Assembly: GCF_022213955.1 (NCBI RefSeq)
Contig: NZ_JAKNTW010000011.1
Span: 124,001 to 188,000, forward strand
From: Dolomitihabitans soli
GTDB taxonomy: Bacteria > Actinomycetota > Actinomycetes > Streptosporangiales > Streptosporangiaceae
Length of the DNA stretch: 64,000 bases
Direction of reading: 5' to 3'
In this document: positions 8,183 through 16,944 of the stretch, in pieces
Layout: every line of letters begins with the position of its first letter
Numbering within the stretch: the stretch's first letter is position 1
Notes under the pieces: model-generated
Seen by the model: the letters and a program-made list of their open reading frames with translations, nothing else
What the model was told of the DNA's origin: nothing
Database searches by the model: none
Position numbers and translations under genes: made by a program

Positions 8183-8387
8183 CCCTGCACCGCCCCGGCC
8201 GGCATCCGCTGGAGGCGGCGCGTCGCGACCGGCGGACGCGGTGTCAGGGTCGCTGGGACGACGGCCACGTGGGTGACTCCTCTGTGCTGGTGCGATCGGC
8301 TGGAGGAAGCGTCGCGCCGGCACGAACGCGACGTCAACGGCCTACGAACGCGCCGGGCGTCGCGAGCAGGGGATACTCCCGCAATCT

Positions 8388-8398
8388 CGAAATTTTCG
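8388..8398. promoter_or_regulatory. LacI-type operator between GH43 and LacI genes
   Basis: CGAAATTTTCG is an odd-centred perfect inverted repeat (CGAAA-T-TTTCG) in the divergent 264-base gap, 49 bases before the LacI start. Its shape matches LacI-family sites with GAAA/TTTC arms. Binding by the adjacent LacI protein is inferred. Confidence 0.5.
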
Positions 8399-8446
8399 TA
8401 CGGTGACCCTAGTCGCTCACCCGCCCGGCGGAGGACAGTGGAGGAC

Positions 8447-9457
8447 ATGGCCGTCGAAGATCCGCGCCCGCCGCTGCCCAAGCTCGCGGTGATCGCCCGT
8501 GCGGCCGGGGTGTCGGTCGCGACCGTCTCCAAGACGCTCAACGGCCGGTCCGACGTCTCCGCGCACACCCGCCGTCTGATCACCGAGGTCCTTGAGCGGC
8601 ACGGCTATCCGCGGCACCGGCCCAAGCCCGTCAAGGGCAGCATGGTCGACGTCATGCTGCAGGGGCTGGGCTCGGCGTACGCGCTCGCCATCCTCGAAGG
8701 CGTGGAGGACGCCGCCTGGCGACTGGGGGTCGACGTGGTCGTCTCCGCCGTCGTGAACCGCACCCGGCACGGCCAGCCGCCGCCCGCCTGGCTGGACCGG
8801 ATCAGCGTGCGGGACACCGCGGGAGTGCTGTTCGTGCGCACGTCGCCGACCGCCACGCAGCGGATGTGGCTGACCGACCGCGGCATCCCCGCGGTGATCG
8901 TCGAGCCGCGCCGCAACGACCAGCCCCTGCCCGTCGTCGTCGCCACGAACCGGGCCGGCGCCCGCGCCGCCACCGAGCACCTCATCGGCCTGAGCCACGA
9001 GCGCATCGCCATCGTCACCGGCCGCCCCGGGGTCCCGGCCGCCGTGGAACGGCGGGCCGGCTACCGCCAGGCCATGACCGCGGCCGGCCTGAAGGCGGAC
9101 CCGCGATGGGAGGTGTGCGGCTACTTCCAGATGGACGGCGCGCTCCAGGCCACCAGGGCGCTGCTCGACGCGCTGCCTGAGCCGCCGACCGCCGTCTTCG
9201 CCTGCTCCGACGCCATGGCGCTCGGGGTCTACCAGGCGCTCGGCGAGCACGGACTCCGGGTGCCGGACGACGTGAGCGTGGTCGGCTTCGACGACTCGCT
9301 GGCGGCGGAGTACGCCACGCCCGCGCTGACGACCGTCCGCCAGCCCTGGCCCGAGCTGGGCCGGACCGCGCTCACCGCGCTGCTCGCCGACCGGCCGCGG
9401 GCGAGGACAGAGGTGCCGACCGTCCTCGTCGTACGGTCCAGCACCGCTCCCGCCTGA
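8447..9457 (+). CDS. LacI family transcriptional regulator
   Basis: A 336-residue repressor. The N-terminal helix-turn-helix LAVIARAAGVSVATVSKTLNG and hinge (residues about 10-60) are followed by a periplasmic-binding-protein-like effector domain ending with the usual VPDDVSVVGFDDSLAAEYATPALTTVRQP. ATG 8447 follows GGAGGAC. It is divergent from the GH43 gene with a palindromic site between them, so it probably represses GH43 and itself until a pentose oligosaccharide binds. The inducer is not readable from sequence. Confidence 0.92.
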   Translation: MAVEDPRPPLPKLAVIARAAGVSVATVSKTLNGRSDVSAHTRRLITEVLERHGYPRHRPKPVKGSMVDVMLQGLGSAYALAILEGVEDAAWRLGVDVVVSAVVNRTRHGQPPPAWLDRISVRDTAGVLFVRTSPTATQRMWLTDRGIPAVIVEPRRNDQPLPVVVATNRAGARAATEHLIGLSHERIAIVTGRPGVPAAVERRAGYRQAMTAAGLKADPRWEVCGYFQMDGALQATRALLDALPEPPTAVFACSDAMALGVYQALGEHGLRVPDDVSVVGFDDSLAAEYATPALTTVRQPWPELGRTALTALLADRPRARTEVPTVLVVRSSTAPA

Positions 9458-9540
9458 GCCTCACACGCGGCCTCCGCTTCGGTTGTGCCCAGGTGACGGA
9501 CCTCTCCGCGTCCCCCTCCCTCGGTGGGGCGGAACAGGTC

Positions 9541-9570
9541 CCCCCGCCGGATCCAGCACCTCGGCGGGGG
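9541..9570. terminator. hairpin between convergent genes
   Basis: CCCCCGCCG (9541-9549) and CGGCGGGGG (9562-9570) pair perfectly around a 12-base loop. It lies between the ends of the LacI gene and the Gfo/Idh gene, so it can serve both directions; neither side has a T-run. Confidence 0.6.
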
Positions 9571-9589
9571 CCGCCGTCGCCGTGTGCGC

Positions 9590-10684
9590 TCAGGCAGTAC
9601 GGCCCGCGTCCTCGGCGGGTGACAGGGCCACCGGGCGTGCGCGTTCACATGTGCTCGCGATGGTCACCGCCGTCCCGGTGCGCGCCGAGGCCAGCAGCGA
9701 CTCCATGACGTCGAGCACGTGGAAGGCCAGCGATCCGCTCGTCCGGGGCTCCAGCCCGGCAGGGGTCGAGACGAAGTCCGCCAGACCCACCCCGCGCCCG
9801 GCCGCGACGTAGCCGGCCGCCTCGGGGAGAGTCCGCCGGCCCTCCTCCCCCACCTTCGACACCAGGACGGACCCGTCGAAGTGGTTCGGGTTGGGCACGA
9901 CGAGCGAGCCCTCCTCGCCGTGCACCTCGATGGGGGGCGCCGCGGTCGCCGCCGCGTCGAAGCTCATCACCAGCGTGGACAACGCTCCCGAAGCGTGCAC
10001 GAGCACCCCGGTGACGTGGGTGTCGACCGTGACCGGGATCTCCTCGCCGCGGCGGGGGCCCGAGCCGATCGTGCGCGTGGCCCGGGTACGGCTGGCGGCG
10101 CCGATGACCGTCGTCACCGGCCCGAGCAACGTGATCAGGCTGGTGATGTAGTAGGGGCCCATGTCCAGGAGCGGGCCGCCGCCGGCGACGTAGTAGAAGT
10201 CGGGGTTCGGGTGCCAGCGCTCGTGGCCGGGCGTCATCATCGTCGCCGTCGCCGCGACCGGCCTGCCGATCAGGCCGTCGTCGATCGCCTTGCGGGCCGT
10301 CTGCGTGCCGGTGCCCAGCACCGTGTCCGGCGCGCACCCCACGCGCACCTGAGCCGCGGCGGCCGCCACCAGGATCCGCTCGGCGTCCGCCGTCGTCACC
10401 GCGAGGGGCTTCTCGCAGTAGACGTCCTTACCGGCCGCGACGGCCTGCAGCGCGATCTCGGCGTGGGCGGCCGGAACGGTCAGGTTGAGCACGACGTCGA
10501 CGCGGGGATCCGCCAGCAGTTCCGCCACGCCGGCCACGGTCACTCCGGCGTAGGGCCGCACCGCCTCCCGTGCCCGGTCGAGGTCCAGATCGGCGACGGC
10601 CGCCAGCCGGAGCCACGGCAGCCGGTCGATGGTCTGGAAGTACTGGGCCGAGATGGCGCCGCACCCGACGACGCCGACGTTCAC
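9590..10684 (-). CDS. Gfo/Idh/MocA family oxidoreductase
   Basis: A 364-residue NAD(P)-dependent sugar or polyol dehydrogenase. The N-terminal Rossmann fold opens VNVGVVGCGAIS, and the family's EKP motif appears in GKDVYCEKPLAVT, its lysine being the usual catalytic residue. The C-terminal alpha/beta substrate domain includes GGGPLLDMGPYYI. GTG 10684 overlaps the stop of the ThuA-like gene by four bases (GTGA), so the two are translationally coupled. Paired ThuA and Gfo/Idh proteins are typical of carbohydrate-oxidation modules. The substrate is unknown. Confidence 0.9.
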   Translation of the reverse strand: MNVGVVGCGAISAQYFQTIDRLPWLRLAAVADLDLDRAREAVRPYAGVTVAGVAELLADPRVDVVLNLTVPAAHAEIALQAVAAGKDVYCEKPLAVTTADAERILVAAAAAQVRVGCAPDTVLGTGTQTARKAIDDGLIGRPVAATATMMTPGHERWHPNPDFYYVAGGGPLLDMGPYYITSLITLLGPVTTVIGAASRTRATRTIGSGPRRGEEIPVTVDTHVTGVLVHASGALSTLVMSFDAAATAAPPIEVHGEEGSLVVPNPNHFDGSVLVSKVGEEGRRTLPEAAGYVAAGRGVGLADFVSTPAGLEPRTSGSLAFHVLDVMESLLASARTGTAVTIASTCERARPVALSPAEDAGRTA

Positions 10685-11388
10685 CGGCTGGCCCACGACA
10701 TTCCCCTCTCGATGACGGTGCGCACGCTGTCGTTCCGCAGGACGTCGAGGCTGTGCCCCGGGGTCGTGACGAAGATCCGCCCGTTTCCCCACCGCCGGGT
10801 CCAGATCGCCGGCGAGGTGACCTCGCGGTGCCACGGGTCCCAGGGGCGGACCTGCTGCGTCGTGGTCGCCAGCACGTCGACGTAGTCGTCCGTCAGGACC
10901 CAGTACTGCTCGGTGACCAGGTCGAAGTCCGCGATGCCCGCGGTGATGGGGTGGGTGCTCGCCCCGGGCGCCATGTTCACGGTGTAGGGCACGAAGTTGT
11001 GGTCCTGCGCGCTCGCGTCCCCCTCGTCCGGGTCCTTGCCCGGATGGCAGGCGAACTGGCCGCCGATGAGGTGCAGGTAGCCGGAGGAGTTGCGGAAGGA
11101 GTCGGCGATGCCTCCGTGCCAGCCCGCCATCCCGGTGCCCGCGCGGATCGCCGCCTCCAGCCCTGTCAGCTCGTCCGGCGCGATCGTGCCCATGGTCAGG
11201 CACTGCACGATGAGATCGACACCGGCCATGAACGCGGAGTCCGCGTACGGCGCCGGCGAGTCCGCCCGGTGCACCTCGAATCCCTGCTTTTCGAGGAAGG
11301 GGACGAAGAGGTCGGTGGCCTCGACGGGGGCGTGCCCCTCCCAGCCGCCTCTCACCACGAGGGCCCTCCGGCCGTGTTCACCTGTCAT
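10681..11388 (-). CDS. ThuA-like domain protein
   Basis: A 235-residue protein of the ThuA family (trehalose utilisation, glutamine-amidotransferase-like fold). Visible are RALVVRGGWEGHAP at the start, GTGMAGWHGGIADSF in the middle, the histidine-rich GGQFACHPG block and PAIWTRRWGNGRIF near the end. ATG 11388 follows GAAAGG; a longer open frame to 11685 lacks a ribosome site. It is coupled to the downstream Gfo/Idh gene and follows DUF2264 on the same strand. ThuA relatives appear in oxidation of glycosides to keto sugars; the actual substrate here is not known. Confidence 0.85.
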   Translation of the reverse strand: MTGEHGRRALVVRGGWEGHAPVEATDLFVPFLEKQGFEVHRADSPAPYADSAFMAGVDLIVQCLTMGTIAPDELTGLEAAIRAGTGMAGWHGGIADSFRNSSGYLHLIGGQFACHPGKDPDEGDASAQDHNFVPYTVNMAPGASTHPITAGIADFDLVTEQYWVLTDDYVDVLATTTQQVRPWDPWHREVTSPAIWTRRWGNGRIFVTTPGHSLDVLRNDSVRTVIERGMSWASR

Positions 11389-11734
11389 GCGTTGCCTTTC
11401 GCTGGGGGTCAGCAGGCTGGTGACGATATTTGTCGCATTCGTACGCGTAACAGATCGTGCCAGATTTGGCTGATACAACCCAGCATTGGCCATAAGGGAA
11501 GCCGCAGTTCTCTTCCCGCTGCCCCCACCGGACCTTTCGGGCTTTGCCCGGCCCCGGAAGGACCTGACCGGATCCAGGCCGTGCCCTGCGCCGCACTGAT
11601 CCGACCGGAACCGATCCGGAGTGGTCCGAGGCGTCCGACGGCCGACGCACCGCGTCGTCATCGAGCCGCGGCTGATCGTGCGCACGTCCTCGTCGTGATC
11701 TGGCTGTCAGGTCATCTTCATCGTGATCTGGCTG
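11389..11734. other. intergenic region with operator-like site
   Basis: This 346-base gap precedes the ThuA-like gene on the minus strand. TACGCGTA (11442-11449), within CGTACGCGTAAC, is a perfect palindrome resembling the TTACGTAA core at 14983 and 15018, so the same LacI protein might bind here. A 28-bp triple repeat occupies its left-hand end beside the DUF2264 stop. No further gene is seen. Confidence 0.4.
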
Positions 11735-11777
11735 TCAGGTCGTCCTCGTCGTGATCTGGGCTGTCAGGTCGTCGATC
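11693..11777. repeat. three-copy 28-bp tandem repeat over a gene end
   Basis: Units begin at 11693, 11721 and 11749, each starting TCGTGATCTGGCTGTCAGGT; the third copy carries one extra G. The DUF2264 stop codon (11735-11737) lies in the second copy. Because 28 is one more than a multiple of three, copy 3 is read in one frame and copy 2 supplies the stop in another. Confidence 0.9.
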
Positions 11778-13666
11778 GTCCCATCCGGCCAGGTGACGGC
11801 ACGAGGGCCGCGATCGTCCCTGGTCACGACCGGCGGACGGTCCGGTGCTCGCCCGCCGAGGAACACGGCCACGTCATACCAGGTGCCCGGCCGAGCAGGG
11901 GTGCTCGTGGCGCACCACGGGACGAGCGTCCAGGACGCCAGCGGCGAAGAATCATGGAGGGAGGCCACTCCGCCCTCCTCCAGCCCGGTTCCTCCGATGA
12001 TCTGCGAGTATCCGGTGCCGTTCGTCGCGATGTCCGTCGTGTCGCCGGCCGGTGCCGGTGCCGGGAGCGGCCACCCGCCGACGCGGAGCACGCCGTACGC
12101 GTCGCCGGTCAGGTGGATGAGGCGGACCTCCCAGGGGCCGCGCACCGCCGAGACCACGTGGATCCACGGCCCGAGTCGTGCCGTTCCCGGCCGCCCGTAT
12201 CCGTGATCAGGGTCGTCGCGATCGGAGGTGACCCAGTGCGCGTGCCAGCCCGACGCGCCGATCAGGGTTCCCGAGGGCAGGCGGTCGAGCGTGAGCGTCT
12301 CGAAGCCCGTGCGGTGGCTGGGCTCTCCGTGCTCGTCCAGGATCACGACCGACTGGTCGAACGGACGGACGGCGTGCTCGCCCGCGAGGACGGGCGAGGT
12401 GGCGGTCGAATATCCGAACCGCGCGTACAGCGGTGAATCGGTCAGATGTGATCCGGGATGCGAGTGATCGGTGCCGTGGTTGGTCACCCGTACGATGCCG
12501 TCGGCCCGTGTGCCGCTGACGAGCCATCCCGGCGAGGACACGACGAGGTGGTAGTCGCCGACCTCGACCGGCAGCGGTTCCTCTACCGCCGTCCACACGG
12601 GGTGGTCGGCGGGCAGAGCCAGCCCGAACAGGCCCTTGGCGGCCCAGTACGGCGAGCCCGGCCCGGAGTAGGACTGCGCGATCGGCCGCCAGGGCCCGTG
12701 CCAGCCGAGTGTCAGCAGTCCTTCCTCGTCGGGAGCCCCGCGGTCCACGAAGTGGCGGGCGATGCCGGACGCGGCACGGCGCAGGAGCCCGGGAGCCGGA
12801 GTGGCGAGGCCCGAGCGTGCGCCGAGCCAGAACTGGGCGGCAGCGGCGAACCGGTAGGTCAGGCTGCGTCCCTGGATGAGCGGCGAGCCGTCGGCGCCGA
12901 CCAGGTGGACGGCGTCGTGCAGGTAGCGCTCAAGCCGTCGCAGGTAGACCGGCCGCCGGGCGTCCGCGTCCGGATCGCCGGCGGCCATCTCGGTCCACAT
13001 CAGCGGATAGAAGTGCAACGCCCACCCGGTGTAGTGGTCGTAGGCGCGTTCGGAGCCGTCGGCATACCAGCCGTTCTCCCGCGCGAAGCCGTCCGAGAGC
13101 GCGAGCCCCGCTTCGATGTCCTCGCGCTGGAAGGGACCGCCGACCGAGGAGAGGAACTGCTCGACGATGATCTGGAACCAGACCCAGTTGATGGGCGGGT
13201 AGGCCGCGCCGATCGCCGGGGCCAGGTAGTCGACGACCTGCTCCCGCACCAGCGGTGTGAGCCGGTCCCACAACCACGACCTGGTCAGATGGAGCACCAG
13301 CGCGATCGAAGCCGCCTCGACCCTGGCCTGGTCGTGCTCGTCGAGCCGTACCCAGCGGTCGGGCGCGTTCGGATCGGTCCCGCGGGCCAGGCCTTCGGCG
13401 TACCACTCCATCAGGTTCAGCGGGTCGCGGCCGTTCTCCCCCGCCACCCGGAAACCGGCGGCGAGGAAGGTGCGGGCGAAGCCCTCCAGCGCGTCGACGT
13501 CCTGCCCGTATCCGCCCGGCGCGCCCGGGAACGAGACGCGGGCGTGCGAGGGGGAGGCGTGCCGGCGGGCCGTCAGCAGGAGACCATCGGCCAGCTCAGC
13601 CCAGTGCGCCCTGGTCCATCCGGTGTACGGCGAGACCCGGCGATCCGCCGGCTCGGCCATCGGCAT
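11735..13666 (-). CDS. DUF2264 domain protein
   Basis: A 643-residue cytoplasmic protein. Residues about 10-350 match DUF2264, an alpha/alpha-barrel-like family linked to pectin and rhamnogalacturonan loci: YTGWTRAHWAELADGLL, FARTFLAAGFRVAGE, LNLMEWYAEGL, INWVWFQIIVEQFL, the conserved GWYADGSERAYDHYTGWALHFYP split across two blocks, then a beta-rich C-terminal part. ATG 13666 is chosen because AAGGAGG sits ten bases upstream. It lies between a LacI gene and the ThuA/Gfo pair on one strand. The enzymatic role is not established; an unsaturated-uronide hydrolase-like function is a guess. Confidence 0.85.
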   Translation of the reverse strand: MPMAEPADRRVSPYTGWTRAHWAELADGLLLTARRHASPSHARVSFPGAPGGYGQDVDALEGFARTFLAAGFRVAGENGRDPLNLMEWYAEGLARGTDPNAPDRWVRLDEHDQARVEAASIALVLHLTRSWLWDRLTPLVREQVVDYLAPAIGAAYPPINWVWFQIIVEQFLSSVGGPFQREDIEAGLALSDGFARENGWYADGSERAYDHYTGWALHFYPLMWTEMAAGDPDADARRPVYLRRLERYLHDAVHLVGADGSPLIQGRSLTYRFAAAAQFWLGARSGLATPAPGLLRRAASGIARHFVDRGAPDEEGLLTLGWHGPWRPIAQSYSGPGSPYWAAKGLFGLALPADHPVWTAVEEPLPVEVGDYHLVVSSPGWLVSGTRADGIVRVTNHGTDHSHPGSHLTDSPLYARFGYSTATSPVLAGEHAVRPFDQSVVILDEHGEPSHRTGFETLTLDRLPSGTLIGASGWHAHWVTSDRDDPDHGYGRPGTARLGPWIHVVSAVRGPWEVRLIHLTGDAYGVLRVGGWPLPAPAPAGDTTDIATNGTGYSQIIGGTGLEEGGVASLHDSSPLASWTLVPWCATSTPARPGTWYDVAVFLGGRAPDRPPVVTRDDRGPRAVTWPDGTIDDLTAQITTRTT

Positions 13667-13831
13667 CCTCGCACGTCCTCCTTCGTCGGAGCGGTCACCT
13701 GGCGACAGATCGGGTGCGTTCAGGTCCAGCGACCGTGCCATCGGCTAGCTGGACACGTCAAGAAATATCTGACCATTGTGATTGCCTGGTGAGCATTTCT
13801 GATCAAAGGCCGGTGCCGGGCGGTCGTGGGA

Positions 13832-14896
13832 TCAGCCGCGCGGCTCGGCCGTGCTCCGCCGTACGACCAGACGGGTGGGCACGATCGTCACCCCCGGCTC
13901 GGCCGTCCTGGTGCGGATCTGGCGCAGCACGCCTTCGACGCAGTGCCGCCCGACACTGGCGAAGTCCTGGTGAACGGTCGTCAGCGGCGGGGTGAAGGAG
14001 CCGGCCTCGGGGATGTCGTCGAAACCGACCACGCTGATGTCACCGGGCACGGCCCTGCCGTTCTCGTGCATGGCCAGCAGCAAGCCGAGCGCCATCTGGT
14101 CGTTCGCCGCGAAGACGGCGGTGCAGCCGGGTTCGCGCGCCAGACGCAGGCCGGCCCGGTGGCCGGAGTCGGCCGACCAGTCGCCGCGCAGCAGTGGCGG
14201 CACCTGCCGCCCCGCGGCCTGGAGCGTCGCCCGCCAGGCCGCGGCCCGCCGCTGGGCGGCGAACGACTCCTCCGGGCCCGCGACGTGCCACACCGTGCGA
14301 TGGCCGAGGTCGAGAAGGTGCCGGACGGCTTGCCGCGCGCCGTCGCCCTGGTCGGTGTCCACCACGCTGTAGCGGTCCCCCGCGTCCGAGTCGACCACCA
14401 CCACGGGGACGCCCGGCGGCAGGGACACCGTCGCGGTGTCGAGCAGGTGGACCTCCATGATGACGATCACCGCGTCGACCGCGAACTCCCCGAGTCTGGT
14501 GAAGGCGCCGTAGACGCCGTCCTGCGTGGGAGCCGCCACCGGGATGAGCATGATGGTGTAGCCCTCGCGCGCGGCACTGGTCGCGATCGCCTCCAGCGTG
14601 CGGACGTTGCCGGTGGTGGACATCGTGAACAAGATCACGCCGATGGTGCGGAACTGCCCGCTCTTGAGAGCCCGGGCCGCGCCGTTGGGCCGGTAGCCGA
14701 GTTCCCGCATGGCGGCGAGCACCCGGATTCTGGTCTCCTCCTGCACGCCGGGGAAGCCGTTGGACACCCGGGAGACGGTCTGCGGTGACACGTCGGCCAG
14801 CCGGGCCACGTCCGTCATGGAAACGCGCCGGGAGGCCGCCCTGTCGGCCCGGGTCCGTCCCGCGTCCCGCACGCTCTCGACACCGCTGTTGCTCAT
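13832..14896 (-). CDS. LacI family transcriptional regulator
   Basis: A 354-residue repressor with a ~25-residue leader, then helix-turn-helix MTDVARLADVSPQTVSRVSNG, hinge ending YRPNGAARALKSG, and a sugar-binding domain closing with VPGDISVVGFDDIPEAGSFTPPLTTV. ATG 14896 is preceded by GGGAGGAC. Its gene is divergent from the GH42/ABC-transporter operon, and two identical 16-base sites (14983-14998 and 15018-15033) lie between, so it is the likely repressor of that operon. The inducer is probably a galactose-containing oligosaccharide, by context only. Confidence 0.92.
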   Translation of the reverse strand: MSNSGVESVRDAGRTRADRAASRRVSMTDVARLADVSPQTVSRVSNGFPGVQEETRIRVLAAMRELGYRPNGAARALKSGQFRTIGVILFTMSTTGNVRTLEAIATSAAREGYTIMLIPVAAPTQDGVYGAFTRLGEFAVDAVIVIMEVHLLDTATVSLPPGVPVVVVDSDAGDRYSVVDTDQGDGARQAVRHLLDLGHRTVWHVAGPEESFAAQRRAAAWRATLQAAGRQVPPLLRGDWSADSGHRAGLRLAREPGCTAVFAANDQMALGLLLAMHENGRAVPGDISVVGFDDIPEAGSFTPPLTTVHQDFASVGRHCVEGVLRQIRTRTAEPGVTIVPTRLVVRRSTAEPRG

Positions 14897-14982
14897 GTCC
14901 TCCCGCTCTCCACGTCGCCGCCCCAGTATCCGGCCCGAGCACTCTTGACGCACAGGGGAGCCGATGACAGCATCACGACATT

Positions 14983-14998
14983 ATGTTTACGTAACCAT
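14983..14998. promoter_or_regulatory. LacI operator, copy 1
   Basis: ATGTTTACGTAACCAT, centred on the palindrome TTACGTAA with near-symmetric flanks. An identical 16-mer lies 35 bases downstream. Both are in the divergent gap between the LacI gene and the transporter operon. Confidence 0.75.
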
Positions 14999-15017
14999 CA
15001 CCGCACGGCCTCCCTCC

Positions 15018-15033
15018 ATGTTTACGTAACCAT
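15018..15033. promoter_or_regulatory. LacI operator, copy 2
   Basis: The same 16 bases as the site at 14983, ending 23 bases before the first permease start. The 35-base centre spacing (about three and a half helical turns) puts the two copies on opposite DNA faces, which may matter for loop formation or independent binding. Confidence 0.75.
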
Positions 15034-15056
15034 GCGATCGGCAGTTGGGAAGCGCA

Positions 15057-15983
15057 GTGGCCACTACGTCGCGTTCCGCCCCGGTGATCGATGCGCGCCC
15101 GCCACGACGGGGCACGAGAGCCCCCCGGTCATGGACCGGATGGTGGTTCGCCGGTCCGTTCATCGCGGTCTTCGCCCTGGTGTTCCTCGCGCCGATCGCG
15201 TACTCGATCTACCTGAGCCTGTTCCGGACCCGCTTGATCGGCGGCACGTCCTTCGTCGGCCTGGAGAACTACCTGCGCGCCTTCGAGGACCCGCAGTTCT
15301 GGGCGGCGGCCGGCCGGGTCTCGCTCTTCCTCGCCGTCCAGGTCCCGATCATGCTGTTCGTGGCCCTGCTGGTGGCCCTGGCCATCGACTCCGGCCGCCT
15401 CTACGGCACGGACTTCTTCCGCGTGTCGATCTTCATGCCGTACGCCGTCCCGGCCGTCGTCGCCACGCTGATGTGGGGGTTCATGTACGGGAGCCAGTTC
15501 GGGCTCATCGGCAACCTCAACGACACCCTGGGCATCACCCTGCCCGACCCGCTGTCCCCGCAGCTGATCCTCGCCTCCGTCGGCAACATCGTCACCTGGG
15601 AGTTCGTCGGCTACAACATGTTGATCCTCTATTCCGCGCTCAAGGTCATCCCCACCTCGCTCTACGAGGCGGCTGCCATGGACGGCGCAGGACAGATCCG
15701 GACGATCTTCGCCATCAAGCTGCCGGCTCTGCGCGGCGCTCTGATCGTCGCGACGATCTTCTCGATCATCGGGAGCTTCCAGCTCTTCAACGAACCGAGC
15801 ATCCTGCAGAACCTCGCCCCCAACGCGATCACCACGTACTTCACCCCCAACCTGTACGCGTTCTCACTGTCCTTCTCCGGCCAGCAGCACAACTACTCCG
15901 CCACGGTGGCGATCATCATGGGCGCCATCACGATGGTGATCGCCTACATCGTCCAGCTGCGCGGCATGCGAAAGGCCGGCTGA
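15057..15983 (+). CDS. sugar ABC transporter permease (MalF-type)
   Basis: A 308-residue inner-membrane permease with six predicted helices after a basic N-terminus. The ATPase-contact EAA loop is clear: YEAAAMDGAGQIRTIFAIKL, about residues 205-224. GTG 15057 with GGGAAG just upstream is preferred to TTG 15045. It is the first gene of a run of permease, permease, lipoprotein SBP, GH42, SBP, permease, permease and a YesL-like protein, so it should form an importer with the next two genes. No ATPase gene accompanies it, as in MsiK-dependent systems. Confidence 0.92.
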   Translation: MATTSRSAPVIDARPPRRGTRAPRSWTGWWFAGPFIAVFALVFLAPIAYSIYLSLFRTRLIGGTSFVGLENYLRAFEDPQFWAAAGRVSLFLAVQVPIMLFVALLVALAIDSGRLYGTDFFRVSIFMPYAVPAVVATLMWGFMYGSQFGLIGNLNDTLGITLPDPLSPQLILASVGNIVTWEFVGYNMLILYSALKVIPTSLYEAAAMDGAGQIRTIFAIKLPALRGALIVATIFSIIGSFQLFNEPSILQNLAPNAITTYFTPNLYAFSLSFSGQQHNYSATVAIIMGAITMVIAYIVQLRGMRKAG

Positions 15984-15986
15984 GCG

Positions 15987-16907
15987 ATGGCGACGCCCAC
16001 CACTCGCCGGCCGGGCCCGCCCACCATCCGCCGGCGCCCCGAGCCCCGGCTGTCCACCCTCCGGCGGCCACGCCGCAGCCTGCTGCTCACCGGGCTCACC
16101 GGGCTGGTGCTCCTGTACTCCCTCGTCCCGCTGGCCTGGCTGCTGATCAACGCGACCAAGACCCAGGAAGACCTGCTCGGCTCGTTCGGGCTCTGGTTCT
16201 CCGACAGCTTCGCGCTCGGGGACAACATCGTGCGGACGCTCACCTACGACGACGGGATCTTCACCCGCTGGCTGCTCAACACGATCCTGTACGTGGTCCT
16301 CGGCGCCGGCGGCGCGACGCTGCTGGCCACACTCGGCGGCTACGCCCTGGCCAAGTTCGACTTTCCCGGCAAGCGTGCGGTGTTCGCCGTGGTCATCGGC
16401 GCGGTCGCGGTGCCGAATACGGCCCTGGCCGTCCCCACCTTCCTGATGTTCAGCCGGCTCGGCCTCACCGACTCGCCCTGGGCCGTCATCATCCCGTCGC
16501 TCATCTCCCCGTTCGGGCTCTACCTGATGTGGGTGTTCTCCTCCGACGCGATACCGGACGAACTACTTGAGGCGGCGCGCGTCGACGGCGCCCGGGAGTT
16601 CACCACGTTCTTCCGGGTCAGCCTCCCGCTGCTGGGCCCGGGCATCGTGACCGTGCTCCTGCTGAGCATGGTGCAGACCTGGAACAACTACTTCCTGCCG
16701 CTGATCATGCTCAAGGACCCCGACTGGTATCCCCTCACCCTGGGTCTCAACGCGTGGAACGCGCAGGCCGCCACGGCTGGCGGCGAGACCGTCTTCAACC
16801 TCGTGATCACCGGATCGCTCCTGACGATCGTGCCGCTCATCGTGGCCTTCCTGCTGCTCCAGCGGTACTGGCAGTCCGGCCTGACGGCGGGAAGCGTCAA
16901 GGCGTAG
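15987..16907 (+). CDS. sugar ABC transporter permease (MalG-type)
   Basis: A 306-residue permease, second half of the importer, starting three bases after its partner's stop. It has a basic leader of ~40 residues (RRPGPPTIRRRPEPRL), six membrane helices, and the EAA loop LLEAARVDGAREFTTFFRVS near residue 195. The C-terminal LLLQRYWQSGLTAGSVKA is the standard MalG-family ending (RYWQ..LT.GSVKG). It pairs with the permease before it and the binding protein after it. Confidence 0.93.
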   Translation: MATPTTRRPGPPTIRRRPEPRLSTLRRPRRSLLLTGLTGLVLLYSLVPLAWLLINATKTQEDLLGSFGLWFSDSFALGDNIVRTLTYDDGIFTRWLLNTILYVVLGAGGATLLATLGGYALAKFDFPGKRAVFAVVIGAVAVPNTALAVPTFLMFSRLGLTDSPWAVIIPSLISPFGLYLMWVFSSDAIPDELLEAARVDGAREFTTFFRVSLPLLGPGIVTVLLLSMVQTWNNYFLPLIMLKDPDWYPLTLGLNAWNAQAATAGGETVFNLVITGSLLTIVPLIVAFLLLQRYWQSGLTAGSVKA

Positions 16908-16944
16908 CACTCCCCCATCCCACCCCCCGTCCAAAGGACCCACC

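Noticed and set aside
7400-8446. N-terminal extension of the LacI frame across the GH43 gene
   Set aside because: It is antisense to GH43; ATG 8447 with GGAGGAC directly precedes the LacI helix-turn-helix.
10685-11203. Long upstream extension of the Gfo/Idh frame
   Set aside because: It overlaps the ThuA-like gene in another frame and lacks similarity; GTG 10684 starts the Rossmann fold exactly and overlaps the upstream stop.
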